A stretch of 64,000 nucleotides of DNA. It comes from Halanaeroarchaeum sp. HSR-CO (lineage in GTDB: Archaea; Halobacteriota; Halobacteria; Halobacteriales; Halobacteriaceae). The position numbers and the translations under genes were made by a program. The DNA lies in the NCBI RefSeq assembly GCF_024972755.1, contig NZ_CP087724.1:1054001-1118000 (forward strand), given 5' to 3'. Below the pieces are notes generated by a model. The model was not told the DNA's origin. It did no database searches and saw nothing but the letters and a program-made list of their open reading frames with translations. Positions 54,598 to 62,397 of the stretch are shown here, piece by piece (position 1 is the first letter of the stretch; each line of letters opens with the position of its first letter).

Positions 54598-56925
54598 ATG
54601 GAATTCATCCCAACATCAATTGACAACACCTCTTCACAAGGGGCTATGGCAGAAAAATCGGTGATGGATAGACTCAAAAGAGCATTCGGCCCTGATGATA
54701 AGGGCGTAATCTATTATCGGTTCCCTGTCCGAGATAAAGCCGGAAAACGGTTCGACAAGGAACCTGATTTCACCATTTTACATCCGGATTTTGGTTTGGT
54801 TGTAGTCGAGTGTAAGGGCTATAAAATAGACCACATAGATTCAATTGAAGGTCAGCAATGGCAACTAAAGAACATTAATCAGAAACACGCTGCTCCGTAT
54901 TCACAGGCACGAGAACAGGCATTTTTCCTCAATCGCTATTTCATGGGTGAAGAGCGACTTAGAGATGACCGTGGAAATACGAAGGTGCCACTAAATTTCT
55001 TCATAGCACTTCCAAATATTTCATCTGATGAATGGGAAAACAGAGGATTTGACGGACTCCCCTCGGTACGCGCGATTTTATCTGACGAGATGGGGCAACA
55101 ATCATTGAGGGAGATATTTTTCGATACTCCCGGAAAGAGTCTATCACCCACAGAATACCAAGCGGCGAGAGCTGCTCTCAGTGGTGGGGAAGTAATTAGC
55201 GGGAAAAGGTTACCAACGAGCAATGGCGAAACAAAAGGAGAACTATACGAGGAAGTCGAATACGGGCTCAATCGTCTAGACCGTCGCCAAGAAGAAGTTG
55301 GTCTGCAAATACCAAATGGTGAGCAACAAATTCGGGGAATTGCAGGCTCTGGAAAAACGATTCTCTTAGGGATGAAAGCTGCTGCAATGCATGCCGCCCA
55401 CCCGGAATGGAAAATTGCCATTACTTTTAACACAAGAAGTTTGTATGATAATATTCGCTCTACAGTCGAGCGATTCACTCAGCACTTCACAGACCAAGAC
55501 CCAGATTGGGAACGGTTAGATGTCCTTCATGCATGGGGAGGAAAGTCAGAGCATGGCCTGTACTACAAAATCGCTCAGTCGGCAGGAATATCTCCAAACA
55601 CTGTAAATGATGCCAGGAGTAAGTTCGGTTTTGGAAGCCCAGCATATCTTTTGAATAAATCTTGCGAGGAGCTTCTCAACATAGGGGGTATCCAAGAGGA
55701 ATATGATGCAATACTCATTGATGAAGCCCAAGACCTTCGGCCTTCATTCTTTAACATGTGTCATGCTGCTTTGAAACCAGTGGGAAATGGCCAAGAACCT
55801 GACCGAAAGCGGCTGATTTGGGCATACGATGAAGCTCAAAATTTGAGTAGTTTGTCTGCACCGACTCCCAAGGAAATTTTCGGAACTGATGATGATGGAG
55901 ACCCAGTAGTTGACCTGAGGGGGTCGTACGGTGGGGGAATATTGAAAAGCCAAATCATGAGGAAAGCCTATCGCTCACCACGAGAGATATTGATGACTGC
56001 CCATGTTCTTGGAATGGGCCTTAAATCTCCAAGTGGTGCGGTTCAGGCGATTACTAGAAAGGAAAACTGGTCAGATATCGGGTACAATCTAGTCAGCGGT
56101 GACTTCCGAGAGACTGGAACTCCAATTAAAATCACTAGGCCTTTGGAGAATTCACCGCATCCGTTAGCAGAGTCGAGCAAAGCTCAGCCCTTCATGAAAT
56201 TCAAAAGTTTTGATGAAAAGTCTGAAGAAATTTCACATGTTACCGAAGCAGTCTACAATGATATTAATGACCAAGGGCTTAATCCGGAGCAAATTTTAAT
56301 CATCTGCCTTGGCTCTCCGACGAAGGCTAAAAAAATAGGCCAGAAGGTAGAAAAATCGTTGTCCAAAGAATCCATCCCCAGTAACCCTGCATGGGCGGGT
56401 AATGCTAGCGTTTTCAAAAAGGAAGGCGAGGTGACAATATCTCGAATAAACCGTGCCAAAGGGAATGAGGCAGCAATGGTTTATGTTGTGGGCCTGGAAG
56501 AAGTGGTGAATTCCGAGTGGTATGATAGCGATATTACTCCGCGAAATGAAGCATTCGTAGCCATTACTAGAACCAGAGCCTGGTGTGAGGTAACTGGAAC
56601 AGGAAATTCCCCAATATTTACTGAGATTAGGCAAATTATCGATTCAGTCAGCGAGGAAGAGCCTATTGTGGAGTTCCCCGCACCACCGAGAGATGTACAA
56701 GGTCCCTACGATGACGACACAATGGCAACTACAATTCAACAATTCACTACAGAACAGGATTCAGAGGGCAAGGAAATATCCTGCCCAGTAGATGAATGTG
56801 GGTTCAATGGAACCGTACCAACAGTCGTCCTCCATGTTAATGGAACAAGCGATTTAAATCATCAATGGCCTCAGCTGGGTTACGAAGGAGCTGCTGAATT
56901 CCGAAGAGAGCATGGGGACTTATAG
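54598..56925 (+). CDS. NERD-domain nuclease / UvrD-type helicase with C-terminal zinc finger
   Basis: 775 residues. NERD nuclease domain about 15-140, with EPDFTILHPDFGLVVVECKG (Asp57, Glu71-x-Lys73). Helicase core with Walker A IAGSGKT (about residue 245-252), Walker B LIDEAQDLRP (about 374), and UvrD-type motifs near the end (RINRAKGNEAAMVYVVG, NEAFVAITRTRAW, about 651-661). The last 50 residues contain CPVDECGFNGTVPTVVLHVNG with a following His, a C2H2-like zinc finger (about 728-760). Such nuclease-helicases are typical of phage defence or plasmid-exclusion genes. Preceded by a membrane-protein gene. Confidence 0.85.
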   Translation: MEFIPTSIDNTSSQGAMAEKSVMDRLKRAFGPDDKGVIYYRFPVRDKAGKRFDKEPDFTILHPDFGLVVVECKGYKIDHIDSIEGQQWQLKNINQKHAAPYSQAREQAFFLNRYFMGEERLRDDRGNTKVPLNFFIALPNISSDEWENRGFDGLPSVRAILSDEMGQQSLREIFFDTPGKSLSPTEYQAARAALSGGEVISGKRLPTSNGETKGELYEEVEYGLNRLDRRQEEVGLQIPNGEQQIRGIAGSGKTILLGMKAAAMHAAHPEWKIAITFNTRSLYDNIRSTVERFTQHFTDQDPDWERLDVLHAWGGKSEHGLYYKIAQSAGISPNTVNDARSKFGFGSPAYLLNKSCEELLNIGGIQEEYDAILIDEAQDLRPSFFNMCHAALKPVGNGQEPDRKRLIWAYDEAQNLSSLSAPTPKEIFGTDDDGDPVVDLRGSYGGGILKSQIMRKAYRSPREILMTAHVLGMGLKSPSGAVQAITRKENWSDIGYNLVSGDFRETGTPIKITRPLENSPHPLAESSKAQPFMKFKSFDEKSEEISHVTEAVYNDINDQGLNPEQILIICLGSPTKAKKIGQKVEKSLSKESIPSNPAWAGNASVFKKEGEVTISRINRAKGNEAAMVYVVGLEEVVNSEWYDSDITPRNEAFVAITRTRAWCEVTGTGNSPIFTEIRQIIDSVSEEEPIVEFPAPPRDVQGPYDDDTMATTIQQFTTEQDSEGKEISCPVDECGFNGTVPTVVLHVNGTSDLNHQWPQLGYEGAAEFRREHGDL

Positions 56926-57067
56926 GAGAGCTCAGTCGGGTAGTTAACACTATCCGATGTTCCACAATTGCACGTAGTATACTGGGGATTGACTGGTGAT
57001 TCTCCGTGCTTGAAGATGTATTTGTTAGAGGGAAACTATTACTATACTTCCATATACATTCTGAATT

Positions 57068-57688
57068 ATGTCTCGAAAATTGAGGGAGAACGACAGAAAG
57101 GGCTTACTTGAGATTGAACGCAAAAATGGAGATTTGGTAGCGAAAAATGTTCCCATTCAAGGGGAAACTGTCTGTATAATCAATTCGGGAGAAATTGCAG
57201 AGAGTGGGGACGTTTCAACGACGGTCCCGGTAAATGTCGGAAAATTCAGACAGGGAATAGGAGACAACACCAACTATCTTACAGTCGATTTGTTGGACGA
57301 CGATGGGCAACATTTGTCAGACATTTCGAGCCTCTTCACCCCTTCCAATGAGGACGATGATGTTAGAGAGTCTAGGGGAATGCCTGAAAGAGAAACGCGG
57401 AAGTTGACACAAATTCGGGGAACGGGAGACTACATTAATGTAAAGGCAAAAATATTCTATATAGAATATGTAGAAAAAGATAGGCTAGATATGCCGGACA
57501 TAAAAGGCGTGTTAGTTGAAGATAAATCAACCAAACAGGTACCCTTTGTGGTAAATAAAGATGTTTTACACCCCTACTTCGAACAGGGCGAATATTATTT
57601 CTTCAAAAACGTCAAAGACCATAGATACGAGAAAGGAAATGAGAATCAGATTCTAATTTCAGAGAAGTCAACGGTTGAGAAGTTATAA
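57068..57688 (+). CDS. Putative OB-fold protein
   Basis: 206 residues. The C-terminal half (KLTQIRGTGDYINVKAKIFYIEYVE, IKGVLVEDKSTKQVPFVVNKDVLHPYFEQGEYYFFKNVKDHRYEKGNENQILISE) has the strand pattern and length of an RPA-like OB fold; the N-terminal half is also strand-rich. It lies 142 bases after the NERD helicase, on the same strand. Single-stranded DNA binding is a reasonable inference. Confidence 0.6.
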   Translation: MSRKLRENDRKGLLEIERKNGDLVAKNVPIQGETVCIINSGEIAESGDVSTTVPVNVGKFRQGIGDNTNYLTVDLLDDDGQHLSDISSLFTPSNEDDDVRESRGMPERETRKLTQIRGTGDYINVKAKIFYIEYVEKDRLDMPDIKGVLVEDKSTKQVPFVVNKDVLHPYFEQGEYYFFKNVKDHRYEKGNENQILISEKSTVEKL

Positions 57689-57827
57689 CGAACTTCACGA
57701 CACCTGCGAAAGACCGAACCGGCAGAATTGGAATACAAGTCGCATGGGAGTCATGGCCAACACCACAGCATAAATTCCTTCTACAATATGATAAGTTATT
57801 TATATTACGTTTTTCGTGGGTTCGATT

Positions 57828-58082
57828 ATGGAAGAAAATAATTCCGACAGTAAGCAATCGTTCCCGAAAGCACATTCAGATGTCTGGACTACTGTTCTCG
57901 TAGCCCTAGCAAAACGAGATGAACAATTGGAGTTAGACGATATTTCTGTAGTAACTGGGATTTCCCAATCAAAGGTCCGGGAGGTCGTTGAAGCTATGGA
58001 AAAGAATGAATGGGTTCAGTGGAATGAGGAACATCAGGAGGCTATTGAGCCTGGACAGAAGATGGATGAGAATATTATCTAG
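57828..58082 (+). CDS. Small winged-helix-like protein
   Basis: 84 residues from ATG 57828. DVWTTVLVALAKRDEQLELDDISVVTGISQSKVREVVEAMEKNEWVQW is a winged helix with the recognition helix SQSKVREVVEAM. It could be a regulator of the neighbouring defence genes. Confidence 0.65.
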   Translation: MEENNSDSKQSFPKAHSDVWTTVLVALAKRDEQLELDDISVVTGISQSKVREVVEAMEKNEWVQWNEEHQEAIEPGQKMDENII

Positions 58083-58238
58083 TCTATAGCATGCAACATG
58101 CCAAGATTTAAATTAATAATTTCGTATATGTATTTGTGAGAACAAACAATCTCCGACTTGGCTTAAGACTATACTCAACTAAAGGTATCAGAAGCAGCGA
58201 ACAAACAACGGTCCCTGTATGCTGTGTGATTTTCGAAA

Positions 58239-59006
58239 ATGCTTCGTCAAAGCAAGTACAATCCAAAAGTCAGCATTCCAATTGTCGCGGAAGAATATAT
58301 GCGGGCTACCGGATTCATAGTCGATGTTGATGGTCACCGATATCTCGTAACAGCAAGACATAATGTATTTCCAACCCAAGTTAACATTCCAAATCCGCGA
58401 ACGGGAGGTTCATACCTTAGGTACAATGCGGACTTCCAAGCAAACATTCTAGACGTATATTTCCCACATGGGGGAGACTGGTCCCATCACCGAATCCAAC
58501 TGAGCAACCTCCCTCCCCATAAAATAATCACCACGCCTGAATCAGACCTACTAGCTGTACAATTGCCCCAAAACATAGAGATTCACGATGCTACCTCGTT
58601 TACTCCTGAAGATATCCAGACGGATGTTGAGCCGAATGAATCCCTTGTCGCATATGGATATGGGCAAAATTCACTTCCCGATGAGAGTATAGACTATACC
58701 GTGTCAGAGTACCCATATGAAATTAAGACTCCTCAAGAATTAACACTATCGGCGGTCCCCCTCCCAGCAGATGGCTTTGATTCGATTAGCAATGTCATAG
58801 GTACTGCTATCGATGAGGAGAGTAGTTCGGCCTATCTATACAATGGATTAAGTGGTTCTCCCGTCCTTGGGGATGGACTAGTCGGAATATATACAAGTTC
58901 ATCTGAATTCCCTGAGGAAGTCGGTAACGCGAATCCTAGTCTAGTGGGTACAACCCGTGTCGATTACGTTTCTTCAAATTTGATTTCAACCGCACTCCGT
59001 CTTTGA
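58239..59006 (+). CDS. Trypsin-like serine protease
   Basis: 255 residues. The catalytic triad is readable: His41 in YLVTARHNVF, Asp103 in ESDLLAVQL, and Ser205 in NGLSGSPVL. The fold matches trypsin-like (peptidase S1/HtrA-type) domains without PDZ. No signal peptide, so it acts in the cytoplasm, which fits proteases used as effectors in defence systems. Last of the helicase, OB-fold, winged-helix, protease series. Confidence 0.78.
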   Translation: MLRQSKYNPKVSIPIVAEEYMRATGFIVDVDGHRYLVTARHNVFPTQVNIPNPRTGGSYLRYNADFQANILDVYFPHGGDWSHHRIQLSNLPPHKIITTPESDLLAVQLPQNIEIHDATSFTPEDIQTDVEPNESLVAYGYGQNSLPDESIDYTVSEYPYEIKTPQELTLSAVPLPADGFDSISNVIGTAIDEESSSAYLYNGLSGSPVLGDGLVGIYTSSSEFPEEVGNANPSLVGTTRVDYVSSNLISTALRL

Positions 59007-59216
59007 CCTCTTGGGTCGTTCTGGAAAATTGCTTCTTACAACGTCTGAACAACCAATATTGTCAGCTGATGTCTTAGATTCACGAGTGCATACCTCTTCC
59101 CCCACTGGCGATTTAATCTCCACGGCAATGTGAATCGACATCACTTCCGGACATAATTCGGTCTTGTTTTCACAAGTGGTAATGGATACATCGATGACCA
59201 TCTCATCTCGGTTCAT
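58986..59216 (-). CDS. Possible small protein, antisense end of the protease gene
   Basis: 76 residues from ATG 59216, with an A/T-rich stretch just upstream. It overlaps the protease 3' end by 21 bases. Three or four cysteines are present (TTCENKTELCPEV, NIGCSD). No family is recognised and it may be spurious. Confidence 0.35.
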   Translation of the reverse strand: MNRDEMVIDVSITTCENKTELCPEVMSIHIAVEIKSPVGEEVCTRESKTSADNIGCSDVVRSNFPERPKRSKTECG

Positions 59217-59238
59217 GTATTTTTAATCTTATGTACCC

Positions 59239-59820
59239 CTATTGGTTTCCTGACCTTCTACTTTCAATGCGGTCTTTTGCCTCCTCTACAAAGGAGTCCA
59301 AGTCAACACCCGTCTCCAAAAGTGCAAGCTGGTTTCCGCCAATAATGAACTCAGTCTCTTTGAACCAATTCAAAGTATTTGTCTTGAGAGCATCTTGTCT
59401 ATCCTCAAGTTCCTTTAACCTGCCATTGAGCTCTGCAATCTCTGGATTGTGAGAAATAACGTCGACCCTCGATTCTAACCTGTCGATGCGATTTTTCAGA
59501 TTTTGAATTGCTTCAGAATCTACTTTGTTTTTAGCCTTCGAAAATTTGCTATCAACCAATCCCCATTCAATTTCTCTTTTTGCATCTCCCGTCAGACGTG
59601 CTACTTTTGGAGGGTCGCGGTCTCCGTAACCTTGCTCAGCGTACGATATTTCGATTAAACCGAGAGATTCTAACCGGTCGAATCGGTACTTGACTTCAGG
59701 TCTAGTCAGCCCAGTTTGCCTCCGAATTTCGGTCGTTGAGGCCGAACCGCCAAAATCCCTCACTGCCCGCAAGAACCTCATTGCTTTCTCATCAATTTGA
59801 TGGCGAAATTTTGTGCCCAT
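59239..59820 (-). CDS. Winged-helix protein with coiled coil
   Basis: 193 residues from ATG 59820. The N-terminus is a winged helix (KAMRFLRAVRDFGGSASTTEIRRQTGLTRPEVKYRFDRLESLGLIEI), followed by a coiled coil (AIQNLKNRIDRLESRVDVIS, ELNGRLKELEDRQD). Likely a dimeric DNA-binding regulator of the island. Upstream ATG options exist, but this one matches the domain start. Confidence 0.75.
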   Translation of the reverse strand: MGTKFRHQIDEKAMRFLRAVRDFGGSASTTEIRRQTGLTRPEVKYRFDRLESLGLIEISYAEQGYGDRDPPKVARLTGDAKREIEWGLVDSKFSKAKNKVDSEAIQNLKNRIDRLESRVDVISHNPEIAELNGRLKELEDRQDALKTNTLNWFKETEFIIGGNQLALLETGVDLDSFVEEAKDRIESRRSGNQ

Positions 59821-60604
59821 AGTCAAAATTATGATATTATAGTGCAAAAGTATTACCCCCACTGAACCCCGCATTAACCAGTAAAGAGGGCCGACCGATT
59901 ACAACGGGTATTCAATCCCTCCAATTTTTGATAACGACCCAATTGAGCCATCACCCCCTTCAATTAGTCATCCAGACGGCGAGCGACGATAATCAGAGCC
60001 AAGACCCCATTAGGCGGGACAATGATTTCACTAATTGATGGCCTCCCGGATATCACGATGTCGAAAATCGATGGTGACCCCAGGCTCAAATTTAACTCCG
60101 AGATTCATAAACTACTCTTATGGTCAGTTACAGAACCGCCGACATCCTTAGAATATCCACTATTTTCCCTTGTTAACCATGGCACCATCCTCAATGAGTT
60201 CGGGCCGACGACCGTGACGACGAAAGACCGAGGGACTGTGGGTGCGGTCCCTCGATGGAAGACGAACCTTGCTCGCCGAGCTGCAGAGACGGCTTCGAAT
60301 CACCGAACCCTAACACGTCGGGGACAACGATTGAGTCACTCAAACCCTCAGGTGACTCTCAACGGTTCTGGAACAGGGGACATCTGCGACCGGGCAATTG
60401 GGGTATCCGAACCGGGGACTTAGCCATCCAGCCCGCCAACTACTAAGGCACCGACGGTTGGGTCATTCGACGTGTGTGGGGTTTGGACTGAATGCACTAC
60501 AATCGGCTTCACGACCGACGTTGCAGGCGGGGTGGTTGCCAAGGCAGCCTACTGGTCGGGGTGACTCGTCTCTGTGAAGGTTATCGACCGGAAGTGAAAC
60601 TGTT
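59821..60604. other. Gene-poor region with inverted repeats
   Basis: No open frame here is convincing: short plus-strand frames (for example 60022-60423) have no family character. Two inverted repeats stand out. CGAGGGAC (60229-60236) pairs with GTCCCTCG (60247-60254), and TTGAGTCACTCAA (60331-60343) is nearly palindromic, with GAGTCA paired also by TGACTC at 60353-60358. The region could be regulatory, a small RNA or the remains of decayed genes. Confidence 0.45.
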
Positions 60605-61678
60605 CTAGAGGTAAGAGTAGTGCCCTGTTCGGTGAACTTTCTCACCATTTCGTAATGAGAGGTTCCCTTCATCATCGAATGAAGGCTGTTTGTGAGTGAG
60701 AATCGTTCTATTCTCTGCGTCCTCAAACAGTTCTTCCACACTTCCCCCGTCTCGAATATCAAACCATCCCGTGGCCAATGACCTGTCTGCTACTTGATTA
60801 TCGAATATGTCCTTATACGAGATGGTGATACTGAATCCAAGCGTTTTGACCCCTTTGTCGCCCAATTCTTCGATTCCTTTGCTAAAGGAAAACCGGCTCT
60901 GGCGTTCCCCTCCGGGGTCTACGTATCGCTCAAAATAGAGTGAGAATTTTAAGTCTTGGTCATCACCCTCCCAAAGAATCTCTTCTGTACGTGTTTGCGG
61001 TAGGTCTTCTTCAGCACCCACCCTCTTTGGGGTGGTAGCACCGCCTGCGTAGTTAGCGCGGAATGTCACTTCACCTCGCGGTGTATCCTGTTGGGTGCTT
61101 GTGAACACTTTGTCAGACAGCGGCTCCAACTTTACGCCCATATCATAATGAGCGGGGCCATCCATCGCCTCTTCACCTACGTAGAACTCCACCTCAACTT
61201 CAAACTGCTTGGCGAGGCCTGTTCCTTGGTTTGAACAGTGGATAGTGACTGAATCTTCAGAGACATCTGATACCGAAATATCGACAGCAGGAATATACTC
61301 TGCCTCCATTATCTCCTGTTGGCGTTCTTGAATCGAAGTCTGTTCTTTACTGATTGAGGTTTGCTCTTCTGCTATGGATGTTTGCTCCTCGCTAATGTCT
61401 CTCTGGTCTTCCAAGACTCTCGTCTGACGAAGATATATCCATATCAAACCGCCTGTCAGGATACTATTCAGGATAAGTGAGACAACGGAAAGTGAGATAT
61501 TCCCGGCTTCACTTGGGCTTGCATTCGGGAAAATGGAATTGACCGCAGAATCAGTAAGGACACCTATTGCGAGCAGTGTTAATCCCACTAGCACAAACCC
61601 AACGAGTGAAAAAATAACAGCTAGCAGTACTCCCTTCTCTATACTTTTTATACGTTCACGTATACTAAGCCGACTCAT
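60605..61678 (-). CDS. Membrane protein with heptad repeat and beta domain (family B)
   Basis: 357 residues. Two transmembrane segments (GVLLAVIFSLVGFVLVGLTLLAIG and SLSVVSLILNSILTGGLIWIY), then seven-residue repeats (SEEQTSI, AEEQTSI, SKEQTSI) forming a coiled coil, and a beta-rich domain with VTIHCSNQGTGLAKQFEVEVEF, similar to the motif of the membrane gene before the NERD helicase. The start overlaps the metallopeptidase stop by four bases (ATGA), so it is translationally coupled to the type I restriction operon. Confidence 0.78.
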   Translation of the reverse strand: MSRLSIRERIKSIEKGVLLAVIFSLVGFVLVGLTLLAIGVLTDSAVNSIFPNASPSEAGNISLSVVSLILNSILTGGLIWIYLRQTRVLEDQRDISEEQTSIAEEQTSISKEQTSIQERQQEIMEAEYIPAVDISVSDVSEDSVTIHCSNQGTGLAKQFEVEVEFYVGEEAMDGPAHYDMGVKLEPLSDKVFTSTQQDTPRGEVTFRANYAGGATTPKRVGAEEDLPQTRTEEILWEGDDQDLKFSLYFERYVDPGGERQSRFSFSKGIEELGDKGVKTLGFSITISYKDIFDNQVADRSLATGWFDIRDGGSVEELFEDAENRTILTHKQPSFDDEGNLSLRNGEKVHRTGHYSYL

Positions 61679-62397
61679 AGGTCAGATTCTGTGAAAATAA
61701 GTCGAGAGCTATGTTTCTCAAGCCACTCTGCCTTCTCCTTGTAGTCAGGAATGTGTTCCCCGACTAACTGCCAGAACTCTCGACCGTGGTGCTGTTCGGT
61801 CAGGTGGGCGAGTTCGTGAACAACGAGATAGTCAACAACCTCGGGCGGGGCCATAATGAGCCGCCAGTTCAGGCTAATCGTTCCACTGGTTGAGCAACTT
61901 CCCCACCGTGTACGCTGGTTTCGGAGTTCGAGTTTCTCGTACTCGACACCCATACGCTCGGCGTAGTGGTCGGTGCGGTCGGTAAGATAGTCTCGCGCCC
62001 GGCTTCGGTAGAAATTTTCGAGAGCTTGCTTGACCGTCGATTGCTCAACGGCGCTCTTCCGGAGCCGAATCGAATCCTCGTCTACCTCGTGCTTTCGGCG
62101 GGATTCTATGACGAGTTCTCGGTCTTGCCCGAGGAACGGGAAGCACGCACCCGCCTCGAAAGTTCGGTCGGGGACTTGCTCGCGGTAAGTGTCGTACTTT
62201 CGTTGCTGGTCTACTACCCACGCCGCGTTTTCTTTCAGCAACCTCATCGGACGAACATCCTCGGACTCAGGAACGACAACCGTCACGCCGTGAATATCTA
62301 CGTCAATTCGGGCTTCGGTGGCGTCGTAGCTGTGGCGTACCTCGTACTCGATTGGGTTCCCCAACAGGTCGATTTTCCGAGGTTGTGTTTTAGCCAT
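61675..62397 (-). CDS. YgjP-type (DUF45) zinc metallopeptidase
   Basis: 240 residues from ATG 62397. The SprT/YgjP-like metalloprotease motif is VVHELAHLTEQHHGREFW (HExxH plus a further His) around residue 193, after a beta domain with IDVDIHGVTVVVPES and RTRWGSCSTSGTISLNWRL. Such proteins are commonly encoded beside type I restriction subunits, here overlapping the end of hsdR by eight bases. Role unknown. Confidence 0.88.
   Translation of the reverse strand: MAKTQPRKIDLLGNPIEYEVRHSYDATEARIDVDIHGVTVVVPESEDVRPMRLLKENAAWVVDQQRKYDTYREQVPDRTFEAGACFPFLGQDRELVIESRRKHEVDEDSIRLRKSAVEQSTVKQALENFYRSRARDYLTDRTDHYAERMGVEYEKLELRNQRTRWGSCSTSGTISLNWRLIMAPPEVVDYLVVHELAHLTEQHHGREFWQLVGEHIPDYKEKAEWLEKHSSRLIFTESDL

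Noticed and set aside
60022-60423. Plus-strand frame of 133 codons in the gap
   Set aside because: No domain, poor composition and inverted repeats run through it. It may be a decayed gene, but I cannot support a product.
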